Translations under genes and position numbers: made by a program | The notes under the pieces: generated by a model | What the model saw: only the letters and a program-made list of their open reading frames with translations | Told to the model about the DNA's origin: nothing | Database searches by the model: none | Part shown: positions 33,820-42,838 of the stretch, piece by piece | Layout: every line of letters begins with the position of its first letter | How positions within the stretch are numbered: the first letter of the stretch is position 1 | NCBI GenBank assembly: GCA_039028155.1 | Contig: JBCCIS010000012.1 | Span: 1 to 64,000, forward strand | DNA length: 64,000 nt | Direction of reading: 5' to 3' | Origin: Pseudomonadota bacterium | Lineage (GTDB): Bacteria; Pseudomonadota; Alphaproteobacteria; SP197

Positions 33820-35841
33820 ATGGCCAAGGTTGTCACGCGGTTTCCGCGCCGGGTGCGCGAGATCGAAAACGTCTGGATCCCGATGCCCGACGGCACCAAG
33901 CTAGCCGCGCGGATCTGGCTGCCTGAAGACGCCGAGACCGATCCGGTGCCGGCGGTGCTGGAATTCATCCCCTATCGCAAGCGCGATTTCACCGCGATGG
34001 GTGACGCGCTGCACCATCCCTACATGGCCGGACACGGCTATGCGGCCGTGCGCTGCGACCTGCGCGGCAACGGCGACAGCGAAGGCCTGTTCGACGACGA
34101 GTACTCGGCCCAGGAACTCGACGACGGCTATCATGTCATCCAGTGGCTGGCGGAACAGTCCTGGTGCACGGGCGCCGTCGGCATGATGGGGATCAGTTGG
34201 GGCGGCTTTAACTGCCTGCAGGTCGCCGCGCTGCAACCGCCCGCGCTGAAGGCGATCTATTCGGTCTGTTCGACCGACGACCGCTACGCCGACGACGTGC
34301 ATTACCAGGGCGGCTGCCTGATCAGCGAGAACGTCAACTGGGGCGCCACCATGTCAAGCTTCGCGATGCGTCCACCCGATCCGCTGATCGTCGGGGATCG
34401 CTGGCGCGACATGTGGCGCGACCGCCTGGAGGCCGCACCCAATCTGGTTTTGAACTGGATGCGCCACCAGCGACGCGACGCCTTCTGGAAGCACGGGTCC
34501 GTTTGCGAGGACTACGGCGCCATCAAAGCGGCGGTCTATGCGGTCGGCGGCTGGGCCGACGGCTACACCAACGCGATCTTCCGCCTGATGGCGGGCCTCA
34601 AGGCACCGGCCAAGGCGCTGGTCGGGCCGTGGTCCCATGCCTATCCGTGGAAGGCGAAACCGGAGCCGTCGATCGGTGGGCTGCAGGACCTCGTGCGCTG
34701 GTGGGACCATTGGCTGAAGGGTCAGGACACCGGCATGATGGATGAGCCTAAGCTGCGCATCTGGATGCAGGAGAGCGTGCCGCCCCGGACGTTCTATAAC
34801 GAGAGGCCCGGCCGCTGGATCGCCGAGGATGCATGGCCCAGCGCCAGCGTCACGCCGCGCCGTTATCACCTCAATCCCGGCGCGCTCGATACCAAGGCGA
34901 AACGCGAACAGGCGATGGCCCATCGTTCGGAACTGATCGCCGGCGCGATTCATGCGGACTGGTGTCCCTATGGGTACGAGGCCGAGATGCCGTCCGACCA
35001 GCGCGAGGAGGACGGCCGGTCGTTGTCGTTCGACACGCCACCGCTTGGCAGCCGGACGGAAATCCTCGGTGCGCCGATGGTCGAGTTGGAACTTGCATCC
35101 GACCGGCCTCAGGCATTCGTCTATGTGCGCCTCAATGACGTCGCGCCGGACGGCGCTTCGACGCGCGTGACCTACGGCCTCTTGAACCTGACCCACCGCG
35201 ACAGTGATGAGACACCGACACCGCTGGAGCCCGGCAAGCGCTACCGCGTCAACGTGCAGCTCAATGACATCGCCCATGTCTTCCCGCGCGGCCACCGCAT
35301 TCGGCTGACGGTGCAGACGAACTGCTGGCCGCACGTACTGCCGTCGCCGGATCAGGTCACGTTGACCGTCTTCAGCGGTGCCAGCACGCTCGATCTGCCG
35401 GTGCGTCCCAAGCAGCCGGGCGACAAGAAGTTGAAGCCGTTTGCCAAGCCGGAGACGGCCGCGCCCATGGCGGTCACGACCCATCGGCCCTATCACCGCG
35501 CACGGCGCATGGCCCGCGACTTCGTATCGGGCGAGACGACCGTCGAGATGGTCAAGGATCGAGGTGAGCACACGTTGCGCGATATCGGCGTGACCTATTC
35601 CGGAGGCGGGCATGAACGCTATACGATCCGCGAGGACGACCCGCTATCCGCCCGCGCGGAGGTCAGCTATGCGATCTCGATCAAACGCGACGACGACTAC
35701 GATACCCGGGTCGAGACCGTCTTCGCGCTGTCCGTAACCGAAACGGATTTTGTACTGACCAGCCGGGCAGAGGCCTTTGATCGCGGCGTCAGGACGTGGA
35801 CGCGCAGCTGGGATGAACGGGTCTCAAGGGATGGTACCTGA
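33820..35841 (+). CDS. CocE/NonD family hydrolase
   Basis: A 673-residue serine hydrolase of the cocaine-esterase / X-Pro dipeptidyl-peptidase (S15) type: an alpha/beta-hydrolase domain (residues about 10-330) and a C-terminal jelly-roll. The nucleophile is in MGISWGGFNCLQ (about residue 128), with a helical cap insert, and the His is in GPWSHAYPWKAKP. Strong ribosome site AGGGGAGGG before ATG 33820. Known members cleave ester or peptide bonds. The POT peptide transporter is divergent, which would fit a peptide-like substrate. It precedes the DppA-type binding-protein pair by 83 bp. Confidence 0.9.
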   Translation: MAKVVTRFPRRVREIENVWIPMPDGTKLAARIWLPEDAETDPVPAVLEFIPYRKRDFTAMGDALHHPYMAGHGYAAVRCDLRGNGDSEGLFDDEYSAQELDDGYHVIQWLAEQSWCTGAVGMMGISWGGFNCLQVAALQPPALKAIYSVCSTDDRYADDVHYQGGCLISENVNWGATMSSFAMRPPDPLIVGDRWRDMWRDRLEAAPNLVLNWMRHQRRDAFWKHGSVCEDYGAIKAAVYAVGGWADGYTNAIFRLMAGLKAPAKALVGPWSHAYPWKAKPEPSIGGLQDLVRWWDHWLKGQDTGMMDEPKLRIWMQESVPPRTFYNERPGRWIAEDAWPSASVTPRRYHLNPGALDTKAKREQAMAHRSELIAGAIHADWCPYGYEAEMPSDQREEDGRSLSFDTPPLGSRTEILGAPMVELELASDRPQAFVYVRLNDVAPDGASTRVTYGLLNLTHRDSDETPTPLEPGKRYRVNVQLNDIAHVFPRGHRIRLTVQTNCWPHVLPSPDQVTLTVFSGASTLDLPVRPKQPGDKKLKPFAKPETAAPMAVTTHRPYHRARRMARDFVSGETTVEMVKDRGEHTLRDIGVTYSGGGHERYTIREDDPLSARAEVSYAISIKRDDDYDTRVETVFALSVTETDFVLTSRAEAFDRGVRTWTRSWDERVSRDGT

Positions 35842-35859
35842 CTGCGCGTCATCGCTTTC

Positions 35860-35898
35860 TTGACGGGACAGGGCCAGCCTGTGAGGATTTCAGACAAC
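35860..35898 (+). promoter_or_regulatory. Conserved upstream module of binding-protein gene 1
   Basis: TTGACG at 35860-35865, then 16 bases later TGAGGA, within a 20-base block (35879-35898) that is repeated with one difference at 37632-37651 before the second binding-protein gene. The -35-like hexamer is good and a -10 is poor. The copy before gene 2 has the same TTGACG with a 17-base spacer. Confidence 0.45.
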
Positions 35899-35924
35899 TA
35901 GAACACCGTGTCGGGGAGGCACCT

Positions 35925-37517
35925 ATGACGAGAACACACCTTTCACGCCGTCATCTCATGCAGGCAACCGCCGGATCGGTCGCGGCAGCCGGTTTTGTCG
36001 AGGGGTTGCTCGATCCAACAAGCGCCTGGGCCCAGTCGAACAGGCCGCTTAGAATCCGCACCAATCGCGCTATCGTCTCGACCGATCCCGGCTACATGGT
36101 CGGCGGCTTCGAGATGGTGTTGCAGTTCGCCTGCCTCGCCCGCTTGGCAAGCTATACCGAGGGCAACGAATGGGGTTGGAAACCCAGCGAGTTCGTGACC
36201 TCGCTGGAGCAGGTCGACGCCCAGACCATCACGTTCGAGCTGAAGTCCGGAATCATGTGGTACGACAGCACGACCGGCGACGAGATCGGCGAACTGGATG
36301 CCGAGGATGTGAAGTTCTCGCTGGAGCGCATGGGCGAGTCCGAGTGGAAGGACAAGGCCGTCGCGCTTGATCATGTTGAGGTGACGGGCACCCATTCCGG
36401 CACCATTCACCTGAACCAGCCGTTCGCGCCGATCTGGTACACCTGGATCTGCGACGGCACCGGCACGATCGTCTCGAAGAAGGCCGTCGAGGCGGCCGGC
36501 GGCACCTATGACGGCATCTTTAACTTCTACTGCGGACCCTATCGTGTCTCCGAATGGGTGCAAAAGCAGAGCTATTCGTTGGAGCCCAACCCGCACTGGA
36601 CGGGAACGCCGCCCGGCATTGATGACGTCAGGTTCATCATCATTGACGATGAGAAGACGGCGGAGATCGCGTTCGAGGCCGGTGAGATCGACATCACCCA
36701 TATCGCCATCGATGCCATCCCACGCTTGCAGGAGGACCCGCCGGAAGACGCCATCGTCAAGGTCTATGACGGCACCCAATGGTATTGGATGGGGCTGAAC
36801 GTCGATCACCCGAATCTGCAGGATATCCGTGTGCGACAGGCCATCCAACACGCGGTCGACGTCGATACCATCATCCAGGGCGCCTGGGCCGGTGTGCCGA
36901 CCAGGGCCTACGGCATCGTGCCGCCGGGTCTGATCGGCTTTCGCGAGAGCGGCAAGTTTGCCACACCCGATCCCGACAAGGCGCGTGAGCTGATCGCCGA
37001 GGCCGGCGCTGAAGGTACCAAGATCACCTTGAAGACAATCAATCTGGCCGACCGCATGGCCGCCGCGCAGATCATCCAGGCGAACCTCGCCGATATCGGC
37101 CTTGAAGTCGAAATCGTGCCGATGGATGCCGGACCGTTCTGGAATCTCGGCCTCGAAACGGAGGGCGAGGACTGGAAGGATCTGGAAATGTGGATCATGC
37201 AATACGGCGATTCACCGGACCCCAGCCAAATGGCCCAGTGGTACATCTCCGATCAGGTTGGCGTGTGGAACTGGGAACGCTGGTCCGATCCCGAGTTCGA
37301 CGAGCTATTCGCGGCCGGTCTAGGCGAGACCGACGAGGGCAAGCGCCATGACATGTATGTCCGGATGCAGGAGATCATGGAGGATACCGGCGCTTATGTC
37401 TGGCTGATGTTCCCGCCGCTCGGCGTCATGTATCGCGCCGATCTCGAACCGTCGATCAGGCCAAACGGCTATCTTTGGTACATCCAGGACTTCAAGTGGA
37501 AGGACGAATCCGCGTAA
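35925..37517 (+). CDS. ABC transporter substrate-binding protein, DppA type, copy 1
   Basis: A 530-residue family-5 solute-binding protein. The N terminus has a twin-arginine-like SRRHLMQATAGSVAAAGF followed by an AWAQS cleavage region, so a Tat-exported periplasmic protein is likely. The mature protein has TDPGYMVGGFEMV and SLEQVDAQTITFEL as in dipeptide or nickel binding proteins. No permease or ATPase genes are nearby, so the partner transporter is elsewhere. A second copy with about 80% identity (by eye) follows at 37697. GGGAGG precedes ATG 35925. Confidence 0.9.
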   Translation: MTRTHLSRRHLMQATAGSVAAAGFVEGLLDPTSAWAQSNRPLRIRTNRAIVSTDPGYMVGGFEMVLQFACLARLASYTEGNEWGWKPSEFVTSLEQVDAQTITFELKSGIMWYDSTTGDEIGELDAEDVKFSLERMGESEWKDKAVALDHVEVTGTHSGTIHLNQPFAPIWYTWICDGTGTIVSKKAVEAAGGTYDGIFNFYCGPYRVSEWVQKQSYSLEPNPHWTGTPPGIDDVRFIIIDDEKTAEIAFEAGEIDITHIAIDAIPRLQEDPPEDAIVKVYDGTQWYWMGLNVDHPNLQDIRVRQAIQHAVDVDTIIQGAWAGVPTRAYGIVPPGLIGFRESGKFATPDPDKARELIAEAGAEGTKITLKTINLADRMAAAQIIQANLADIGLEVEIVPMDAGPFWNLGLETEGEDWKDLEMWIMQYGDSPDPSQMAQWYISDQVGVWNWERWSDPEFDELFAAGLGETDEGKRHDMYVRMQEIMEDTGAYVWLMFPPLGVMYRADLEPSIRPNGYLWYIQDFKWKDESA

Positions 37518-37547
37518 GCCAAATCGAAAAGCGAACGTTCTCTGATG

Positions 37548-37580
37548 CCCCCGGCGTTTCGGCGCCGGGGGTCTCCTTTT
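37548..37580 (+). terminator. Terminator after binding-protein gene 1
   Basis: A 9-bp stem CCCCCGGCG / CGCCGGGGG with a 6-base loop, followed by TCTCCTTTT. It separates copy 1 from copy 2, so the two are separate transcription units. Confidence 0.85.
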
Positions 37581-37611
37581 GCCGACGTGATTTGTGAGGC
37601 AGTTTCGCAAC

Positions 37612-37651
37612 TTGACGTGCCGCCCCAAAGACTGTGAGGATTTCGGACAAC
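37612..37651 (+). promoter_or_regulatory. Conserved upstream module of binding-protein gene 2
   Basis: TTGACG at 37612-37617 with TGAGGA 17 bases later, and a 20-base block (37632-37651) that matches 19 of 20 with 35879-35898. It lies 45 bases before the start codon. The duplication of this block with the gene shows that the leader was copied together. Confidence 0.45.
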
Positions 37652-37696
37652 AGTCCAGTTTTCCAACTGCAAAACGAAAATGTCTGGGAGGCATTG

Positions 37697-39292
37697 ATGA
37701 GCAAGTTAAACCTGTCACGTCGTCGTCTGATGCAGGCGTCGGCTGGATCTGTCGCGGCCGCCGGCCTGGTCGACGGTCTGCTCGACCCCAACAGCGCCTG
37801 GGCGCAGTCGTCGAAGCAGCTGAGGGTCCGTAGCAACCGCGCCATTCTGTCGACCGATCCCGGCTACATGATCGGCGGCTTCGAAATGGTCCTGCAGTAC
37901 GCCTGCCTGGCGCGCTTGGCCAAGTACACCAACAGCCCGGACGAATGGGGCTGGGAACCCAGCGAATTCGTCACGTCGCTGGAGCAGGTCGACGCCCAGA
38001 CGATCACCTTCGAACTGAAGCCGGGTATCATGTGGTACAACGGCACGACCCACGAAGAGATTGGCGAGCTGAACGCCGAAGACGTCAAGTACTCGCTGGA
38101 GCGCATGCAGGAGTCCGAGTGGAAGGACAAGGCTGTTGCGCTTGACCATGTCGAAGTAACGGGCACGCATGCCGGCACCATCCATCTCAACCAGCCGTTC
38201 GCGCCGATCTGGCTGACCTGGATCTGTGACGGCACAGGCACCATCGTGTCGAAGGTCGCGGTCGAGGCGGCCGGCGGCAAGTACGACGGCATGTTCGACT
38301 TCTACTGCGGCTATTACCGAGTCAAAGAGTGGGTGCAAAAGCAGAATTACACGTTGGAGCCGAACCCGAACTGGGGTGGCACGCCGCCGGGCATCGGTGA
38401 CGTCAAGTTTATCATCATCGATGACGAGAAGACGGCGGAAATCGCGTTCGAGGCTGACGAGATCGACATTACCAACATTGCCGTCGACGCCATCCCTCGG
38501 CTTCTGGAAGCACCGCCGGAAGGTGGCGTGGTCAAGGCGTTCTCCGGTACCCAGTGGTACTGGATGGGCATGAACACCGACCATCCGAACCTGCAGGACA
38601 TCCGTGTCCGTCAGGCGATTCAGCATGCCATCGACGTCGACACCATCATCCAGGGTGCCTGGGCCGGTGTCGGCACGCGCGCCCATGGTATCGTGCCGCC
38701 GGGTCTGATCGGTCACCGCACCGAGGGCAAGTTCTCAACGCCCGATCCCGACAAGGCGCGTGAACTGATCGCCGAGGCGGGTGCGGAAGGCACCAAGATT
38801 ACGCTGAAGACGATCAACTTGGCCGACCGTATGGCGGCCGCCCAGATCATCCAGGCGAACTTGGCCGATGTCGGTCTGGAGGTTGAAGTTGTGCCGCTGG
38901 ATGCCGGTCCATTCTGGAACCTCGGGCTCGAGTCCGAAGGCGAAGACTGGAAGGATCTGGAGCTGTGGATCATGTCCTATCTGGACTCGCCCGATCCCAG
39001 CCAGATGACCCAGTGGTACATCTCCGACCAGGTCGGCGTGTGGAACTGGGAACGCTGGTCCGATCCTGAGTTCGACGAGTTGTTCGCGGCCGGTCTTGGC
39101 GAGACCGACGAAGGCAAACGCCACGACATCTATGTCCGTATGCAGGAGATCATGGAGGACACCGGCGCTTACGTCTTCCTGATGTTCCCGCCGAACGGCG
39201 TCATGTATCGCGACACGCTCGATCCGGTGATCACGCCGAACGGCTACATCTGGCAGATCCAGGAGTTCAAGTGGAACGATGAATCGGCCTAG
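37697..39292 (+). CDS. ABC transporter substrate-binding protein, DppA type, copy 2
   Basis: A 531-residue paralogue of the preceding gene. The signal segment is SRRRLMQASAGSVAAAGL with AWAQS after it. Lengths differ by one residue and most of the mature sequence aligns without gaps apart from one extra residue near NSPDEWGW. ATG 37697 has GGGAGG 5-6 bases upstream; the frame is open to 37634 but that overlaps the promoter block. Differences concentrate in scattered positions (for example VYDGTQ against AFSGTQ). A tandem gene duplication gives two binding proteins for one transporter or for two related ligands. Confidence 0.9.
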   Translation: MSKLNLSRRRLMQASAGSVAAAGLVDGLLDPNSAWAQSSKQLRVRSNRAILSTDPGYMIGGFEMVLQYACLARLAKYTNSPDEWGWEPSEFVTSLEQVDAQTITFELKPGIMWYNGTTHEEIGELNAEDVKYSLERMQESEWKDKAVALDHVEVTGTHAGTIHLNQPFAPIWLTWICDGTGTIVSKVAVEAAGGKYDGMFDFYCGYYRVKEWVQKQNYTLEPNPNWGGTPPGIGDVKFIIIDDEKTAEIAFEADEIDITNIAVDAIPRLLEAPPEGGVVKAFSGTQWYWMGMNTDHPNLQDIRVRQAIQHAIDVDTIIQGAWAGVGTRAHGIVPPGLIGHRTEGKFSTPDPDKARELIAEAGAEGTKITLKTINLADRMAAAQIIQANLADVGLEVEVVPLDAGPFWNLGLESEGEDWKDLELWIMSYLDSPDPSQMTQWYISDQVGVWNWERWSDPEFDELFAAGLGETDEGKRHDIYVRMQEIMEDTGAYVFLMFPPNGVMYRDTLDPVITPNGYIWQIQEFKWNDESA

Positions 39293-39317
39293 CGGGGCAA
39301 GTTGCTAGGAGGCTAGA

Positions 39318-39352
39318 AGAGCCCCCGGTGCCAAGGCGCCGGGGGCTCTTTT
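39318..39352 (+). terminator. Terminator after binding-protein gene 2
   Basis: A long stem AGAGCCCCCGGTGCC / GGCGCCGGGGGCTCT (one G-T pair, tight AA loop) runs into a TTTT tract. Its core GCCCCCGG...GGCGCCGGGGG is shared with the terminator at 37548, showing that the whole transcription unit was duplicated. It also separates the convergent PhyH gene. Confidence 0.85.
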
Positions 39353-39401
39353 GCATTGGAGCGCTTGCGGTCTGCTGGGCCGGCGCTGACGCCCTCATCC
39401 A

Positions 39402-40253
39402 CTACGTCTCGTCGACGCCGGCGCCATCGTAGAGTGCTTCGTTCTGCGCGCCCCGGACGCGGCGGTGCCACGCCATGCCTTCGTCGGAGAAGTTGCTGGT
39501 GGGCGCGGGGATGTGCTGGAAGTGGCCGAAGCGGTCCTCGCCGCGCACCAGCGAGGCGAAGTCTTCGTTGGCGACGATCTGCCGGACATGCGGGGCGATG
39601 TAATTGATCACCAGTCCGACGCGCCGTTCGTCCGTGTTGTTGGGGCCGGACGCGTGCAGGAGCTTGCCGTGGTGCAGCGACGCCTGTCCCGGCTCCAGCT
39701 CGACCATCACAGTGTCGCTCTCGTCGATCTCGACTTCGGCTTCCTGGCCGCGGGTCAGGAAGTTGTCGCCGGCGAAGGTGTCGCGATGGGCCAGCATCTT
39801 TCCCTTGTGCGAGCCCGGCACGAAGCGCATGCAGCCGTGAGCTTCGGTCACCGGTCCCAGCGCGACCCAGACGGAAACCTGATCCTCGCTGTCCAGACCC
39901 CAGTAACGGAGATCCTGATGCCAGCTGACATAGGACGGGCTGTGTGCATCTTTGATGAAGAAGGTCGATCCCCAGGCCAGGATGTCGGGGCCCAGAATGG
40001 TCTCGACCGCGTCCAGAATGCGCGGGTGCCGGGCGATCTGGTCGGCGAACGGAAAGATGATGTGGCCGAAGTTGAGCTGGCCTTTGTTGCCCAGCTTCTC
40101 CTTCTCGATGCGCTCCTGCAGGCTGTCCAGCTCGGCGCGATGAGCCATCGCCTCGCTTGGGCTCATGACCTCGAGCGGAAAGTAGTAGCCGTCCCGCTCA
40201 TAGCGCGTGGCGATATCAGTAACGTCCCTTGTGGGTGCGGCGGCTAGGGCCAT
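39402..40253 (-). CDS. Phytanoyl-CoA dioxygenase family protein
   Basis: A 283-residue Fe(II)/2-oxoglutarate oxygenase, the second PhyH-type enzyme here. The metal HxD is in SWHQDLRYWGL, the distal His in LHHGKLLHASGPN, and CMRFVPGSHKG is the family loop. The protein is similar in size to ectoine-hydroxylase-like and other small PhyH members, but the substrate is not clear. ATG 40253 is the start. It is divergent from a LysR-type gene (138 bp), whose product probably regulates it. Confidence 0.9.
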   Translation of the reverse strand: MALAAAPTRDVTDIATRYERDGYYFPLEVMSPSEAMAHRAELDSLQERIEKEKLGNKGQLNFGHIIFPFADQIARHPRILDAVETILGPDILAWGSTFFIKDAHSPSYVSWHQDLRYWGLDSEDQVSVWVALGPVTEAHGCMRFVPGSHKGKMLAHRDTFAGDNFLTRGQEAEVEIDESDTVMVELEPGQASLHHGKLLHASGPNNTDERRVGLVINYIAPHVRQIVANEDFASLVRGEDRFGHFQHIPAPTSNFSDEGMAWHRRVRGAQNEALYDGAGVDET

Positions 40254-40331
40254 AGCGCAATCTCCCGCTTCAGGCGGTTATTGAACGTCAGGTATCGCGG
40301 CGAGACAATCAGTCTATGTTGTCCTATATGT

Positions 40332-40344
40332 TAAGTTGAGCTTA
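40332..40344. promoter_or_regulatory. Candidate LysR-type box
   Basis: TAAG (40332-40335) and CTTA (40341-40344) form a small dyad with the T-N11-A geometry of LysR binding sites, 48 bases before the LysR ATG and 79 before the divergent PhyH start. The arms are short, so chance is possible. Confidence 0.35.
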
Positions 40345-40391
40345 GTCTTCTAGCGGCGATTCCTCACTTCCTGCCGTTTCGAGTTCTTGCC

Positions 40392-41282
40392 ATGGCCCAG
40401 CGCCGGATCCCTTCGCTGAACTGGCTGCGTGTTTTTGACGCGGCGGCCCGCACCGAGAACTTCACCCGTGCCGGCGAGGCACTCAACATGAGCGCGGCGG
40501 CGGTCAGCCAGCAGATAAAGGCGCTGGAAGCGCATCTGGGGACCCAATTGTTCGATCGCGGGCCGCGCAGCGTGTCGCTGACCGGTGCCGGCCGCGCCTT
40601 CCTGCCGGTGGTTCGTCAGGCGCTCCTGTCGGTTGAGACGACGGCCGCGTCACTATTCAGCCGGGACCGCTACGCGACCGTGACGATCGAGGCGACACTA
40701 GTCTTCGCCGCCTCGTGGCTCGCTGAGCGTCTGCCCGCGTTCCAGGTGGCCCACCCGTCGATCCATGTCCATGTCATGGGCGCTTTCCACGATGCCAGTG
40801 TCGACCGTGAAGGTGTCGACCTCGCCATCGCCTATGGCGGCATCTCCCAGGATGAAGCCGACAGCGACCTGTTGTTCGGCGAGCGCATCTACCCGGTCGC
40901 GCCGCCGGCGACCGCGTCGGCGATCACCGCGCCCGACCATCTTATCCGGCATCGCCTTCTGGAGATCTCAACGCACAGAACGAGCTGGCTCCGACTTTTG
41001 GAAACGACGCCGGACCTCGATATGTCAGAGGCGGAGTTCTGCTTCACCGATACGACGGTCGTGGCGCTCGCCATGGCGGCCGCGGGTCACGGCATCGGAC
41101 TGGCGCGCGCACCAGCCAGCGACTACCTGGAGCGCCTCTATGGTCTCGAACGCTGTCTGCCCGGTCTCGAGGTGGAGAGCGGCCAGGCTTACTTCCTGGT
41201 TTCTCGGGCTGCCGCATCGCTGACACCGGCGGCGCAGCAGTTCCGGTCGTGGTTGCTCGACGAGACGGCGCGCTGGCGCTAG
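40392..41282 (+). CDS. LysR-family transcription regulator, GcvA-like
   Basis: A 296-residue LysR regulator. The helix-turn-helix occupies about residues 8-65 (SLNWLRVFDAAARTENFTRA, then SAAAVSQQIKALEAHLGTQL) and a periplasmic-binding-fold effector domain follows. The SAAAVSQQIKALE helix and FDRGPRSVSLT are characteristic of the GcvA branch. It is divergent from the PhyH oxygenase gene and ends 4 bp before the convergent sulfatase gene. The effector is unknown. Confidence 0.92.
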   Translation: MAQRRIPSLNWLRVFDAAARTENFTRAGEALNMSAAAVSQQIKALEAHLGTQLFDRGPRSVSLTGAGRAFLPVVRQALLSVETTAASLFSRDRYATVTIEATLVFAASWLAERLPAFQVAHPSIHVHVMGAFHDASVDREGVDLAIAYGGISQDEADSDLLFGERIYPVAPPATASAITAPDHLIRHRLLEISTHRTSWLRLLETTPDLDMSEAEFCFTDTTVVALAMAAAGHGIGLARAPASDYLERLYGLERCLPGLEVESGQAYFLVSRAAASLTPAAQQFRSWLLDETARWR

Positions 41283-41286
41283 CTGG

Positions 41287-42819
41287 TCACCACTTGGCGA
41301 TCAGCTCGGTGCCGGCCCGCGGTCTTGCGGTGAAACGTTGCGTCAGCACCTCGGCCAAGCGGTCGCGGGTCGCCCGATGCCGGGCTTCGTGAAACAGGTT
41401 CCGGTGTTCGCCGGGATCGGCGTTAAGATCGAACAACTCGCCCCAGTCTTCGTCGCTCTCGGGATAAAGCGTCAGCCGCCAGTCGTCGGTGACCATGGAG
41501 TGGTTGTAGGTGCGCGGATCGATGCGGGGATGAAACTCCAGAAACCGCGCCTCGCGTTCGAGTTCCCTTCCTTCGAGAGCCGGCTTCAGCGAGAGTCCGT
41601 CATCGCGGATACCGTGATGGTCGACCCCGGCCAGATCGAGCGTGGTCGCCATGATGTCGAGATGGCTGCTGGGCGCCCGCGTCATTTCGCCTGGCGGTAC
41701 GCCGGGCCCGGCCATAATGAAGCTGACCCTAGTGAGGTCGCCATAAGGCGGCGGGCCCTTGTGCAGGAGGCCGTGGTTGCCCAGGAACTCACCGTGGTCG
41801 GAGGTGAAGATCACGATGGTGTTCTCGGTTAGGCCGCGCGCGTCGAGTGTGGCGAGGACGCGCCCGAAACACGCATCGATCTGCGCTTCCATGCCGCGGG
41901 TAAGGGCGGTGGCCCGGGCCAGGCTCTCGGCCGACACGTCGTTCGTTGTCGTCATGCCGCCCTGTTCGACCGCTGGTGCGTCATTGTCGATCCAGTTGGC
42001 CGGCAGCCGCTGACGGACGTAGCTCGGCATCAGGTCCAACTCGCCGGCAATCGCATCGGGCGCCGGCATGGCGCCGGGATCGATCAGGTCTGCCCATGGA
42101 CGTGGCGGACTGAAGGGGTGATGGGGATCAGGCGAGGAGACGAACAGCATGAAGGGGCCGTCCGTCCGATCAAGGAAATCGATCGCACGCTCTGAGATCC
42201 ACGTGTTGTAGTGGCGGTCGTCGGGAACCGCCGCCGTCCAGGCTTCGTCGAGATCGGTCAGCGGACCGTCGAGGGCCGCCTCCGGCTGATAAAGCGGGAC
42301 GACCTCCGGATGATAGTCGCGAAGCCAGGCCGCGTGATGGCCGCCTTCCGTCGCCAACAGCGATTCGCCGATCATGAAGTCGACGGTTTGGTAGCCGAAA
42401 TAGGGGCCGTTCCAATCCACGCAGCGACCGGTCTGCCAGAACGGCACGGACTCCGGATAACCATAGGACACGTCTGCCATGATCGGCTGCAGGTGCAGCT
42501 TGCCGACGGCATGGGTGGCGTAACCGGCTTCGGCCAGCAGGCCAGGCAGGGTGGCCAGGCCGTCATAGAGCGTGCGGCCGTTCGTCGTCATACCGTGATG
42601 GCGCGGATAGAGCCCGGTGATCATAGTGCCGCGGCTGGGGCAGCAGATCTGGTTGGGCGTCAGGTGGTTGTCGAAACGCATCCCACGCGCGGCCAGCCGG
42701 TCGATGTGCGGCGTCCGGGCGTGCGCGTTGCCGTAGCAGCCCAGACTGTCGGCGCGCTGCTGGTCGGTGCAGAGAATCAAGATGTTGGGATGATCGGACA
42801 GCGTGTGTTCCTCACTCAA
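41287..42819 (-). CDS. Sulfatase (formylglycine-dependent type)
   Basis: A 510-residue sulfatase. The metal site starts with ILCTDQQRADSLGCYGN, and the modification motif CCPSR (residues 59-63) provides Cys59 for conversion to formylglycine by a maturase not in this window. Further motifs are HGMTTNGRTL, the FTSDHGEFLGNHGLLHKG metal segment and the ending ELFDLNADPGEHRNL. The start is a TTG at 42819: an in-frame TAG lies just upstream and no ATG is near. Its start lies only 19 bp from the divergent creatininase-fold gene. It releases sulfate from an organic ester; no signal peptide is visible, so it is probably cytoplasmic. Confidence 0.9.
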   Translation of the reverse strand: MSEEHTLSDHPNILILCTDQQRADSLGCYGNAHARTPHIDRLAARGMRFDNHLTPNQICCPSRGTMITGLYPRHHGMTTNGRTLYDGLATLPGLLAEAGYATHAVGKLHLQPIMADVSYGYPESVPFWQTGRCVDWNGPYFGYQTVDFMIGESLLATEGGHHAAWLRDYHPEVVPLYQPEAALDGPLTDLDEAWTAAVPDDRHYNTWISERAIDFLDRTDGPFMLFVSSPDPHHPFSPPRPWADLIDPGAMPAPDAIAGELDLMPSYVRQRLPANWIDNDAPAVEQGGMTTTNDVSAESLARATALTRGMEAQIDACFGRVLATLDARGLTENTIVIFTSDHGEFLGNHGLLHKGPPPYGDLTRVSFIMAGPGVPPGEMTRAPSSHLDIMATTLDLAGVDHHGIRDDGLSLKPALEGRELEREARFLEFHPRIDPRTYNHSMVTDDWRLTLYPESDEDWGELFDLNADPGEHRNLFHEARHRATRDRLAEVLTQRFTARPRAGTELIAKW

Positions 42820-42838
42820 GCCGGTCTAGACTAGCGCC

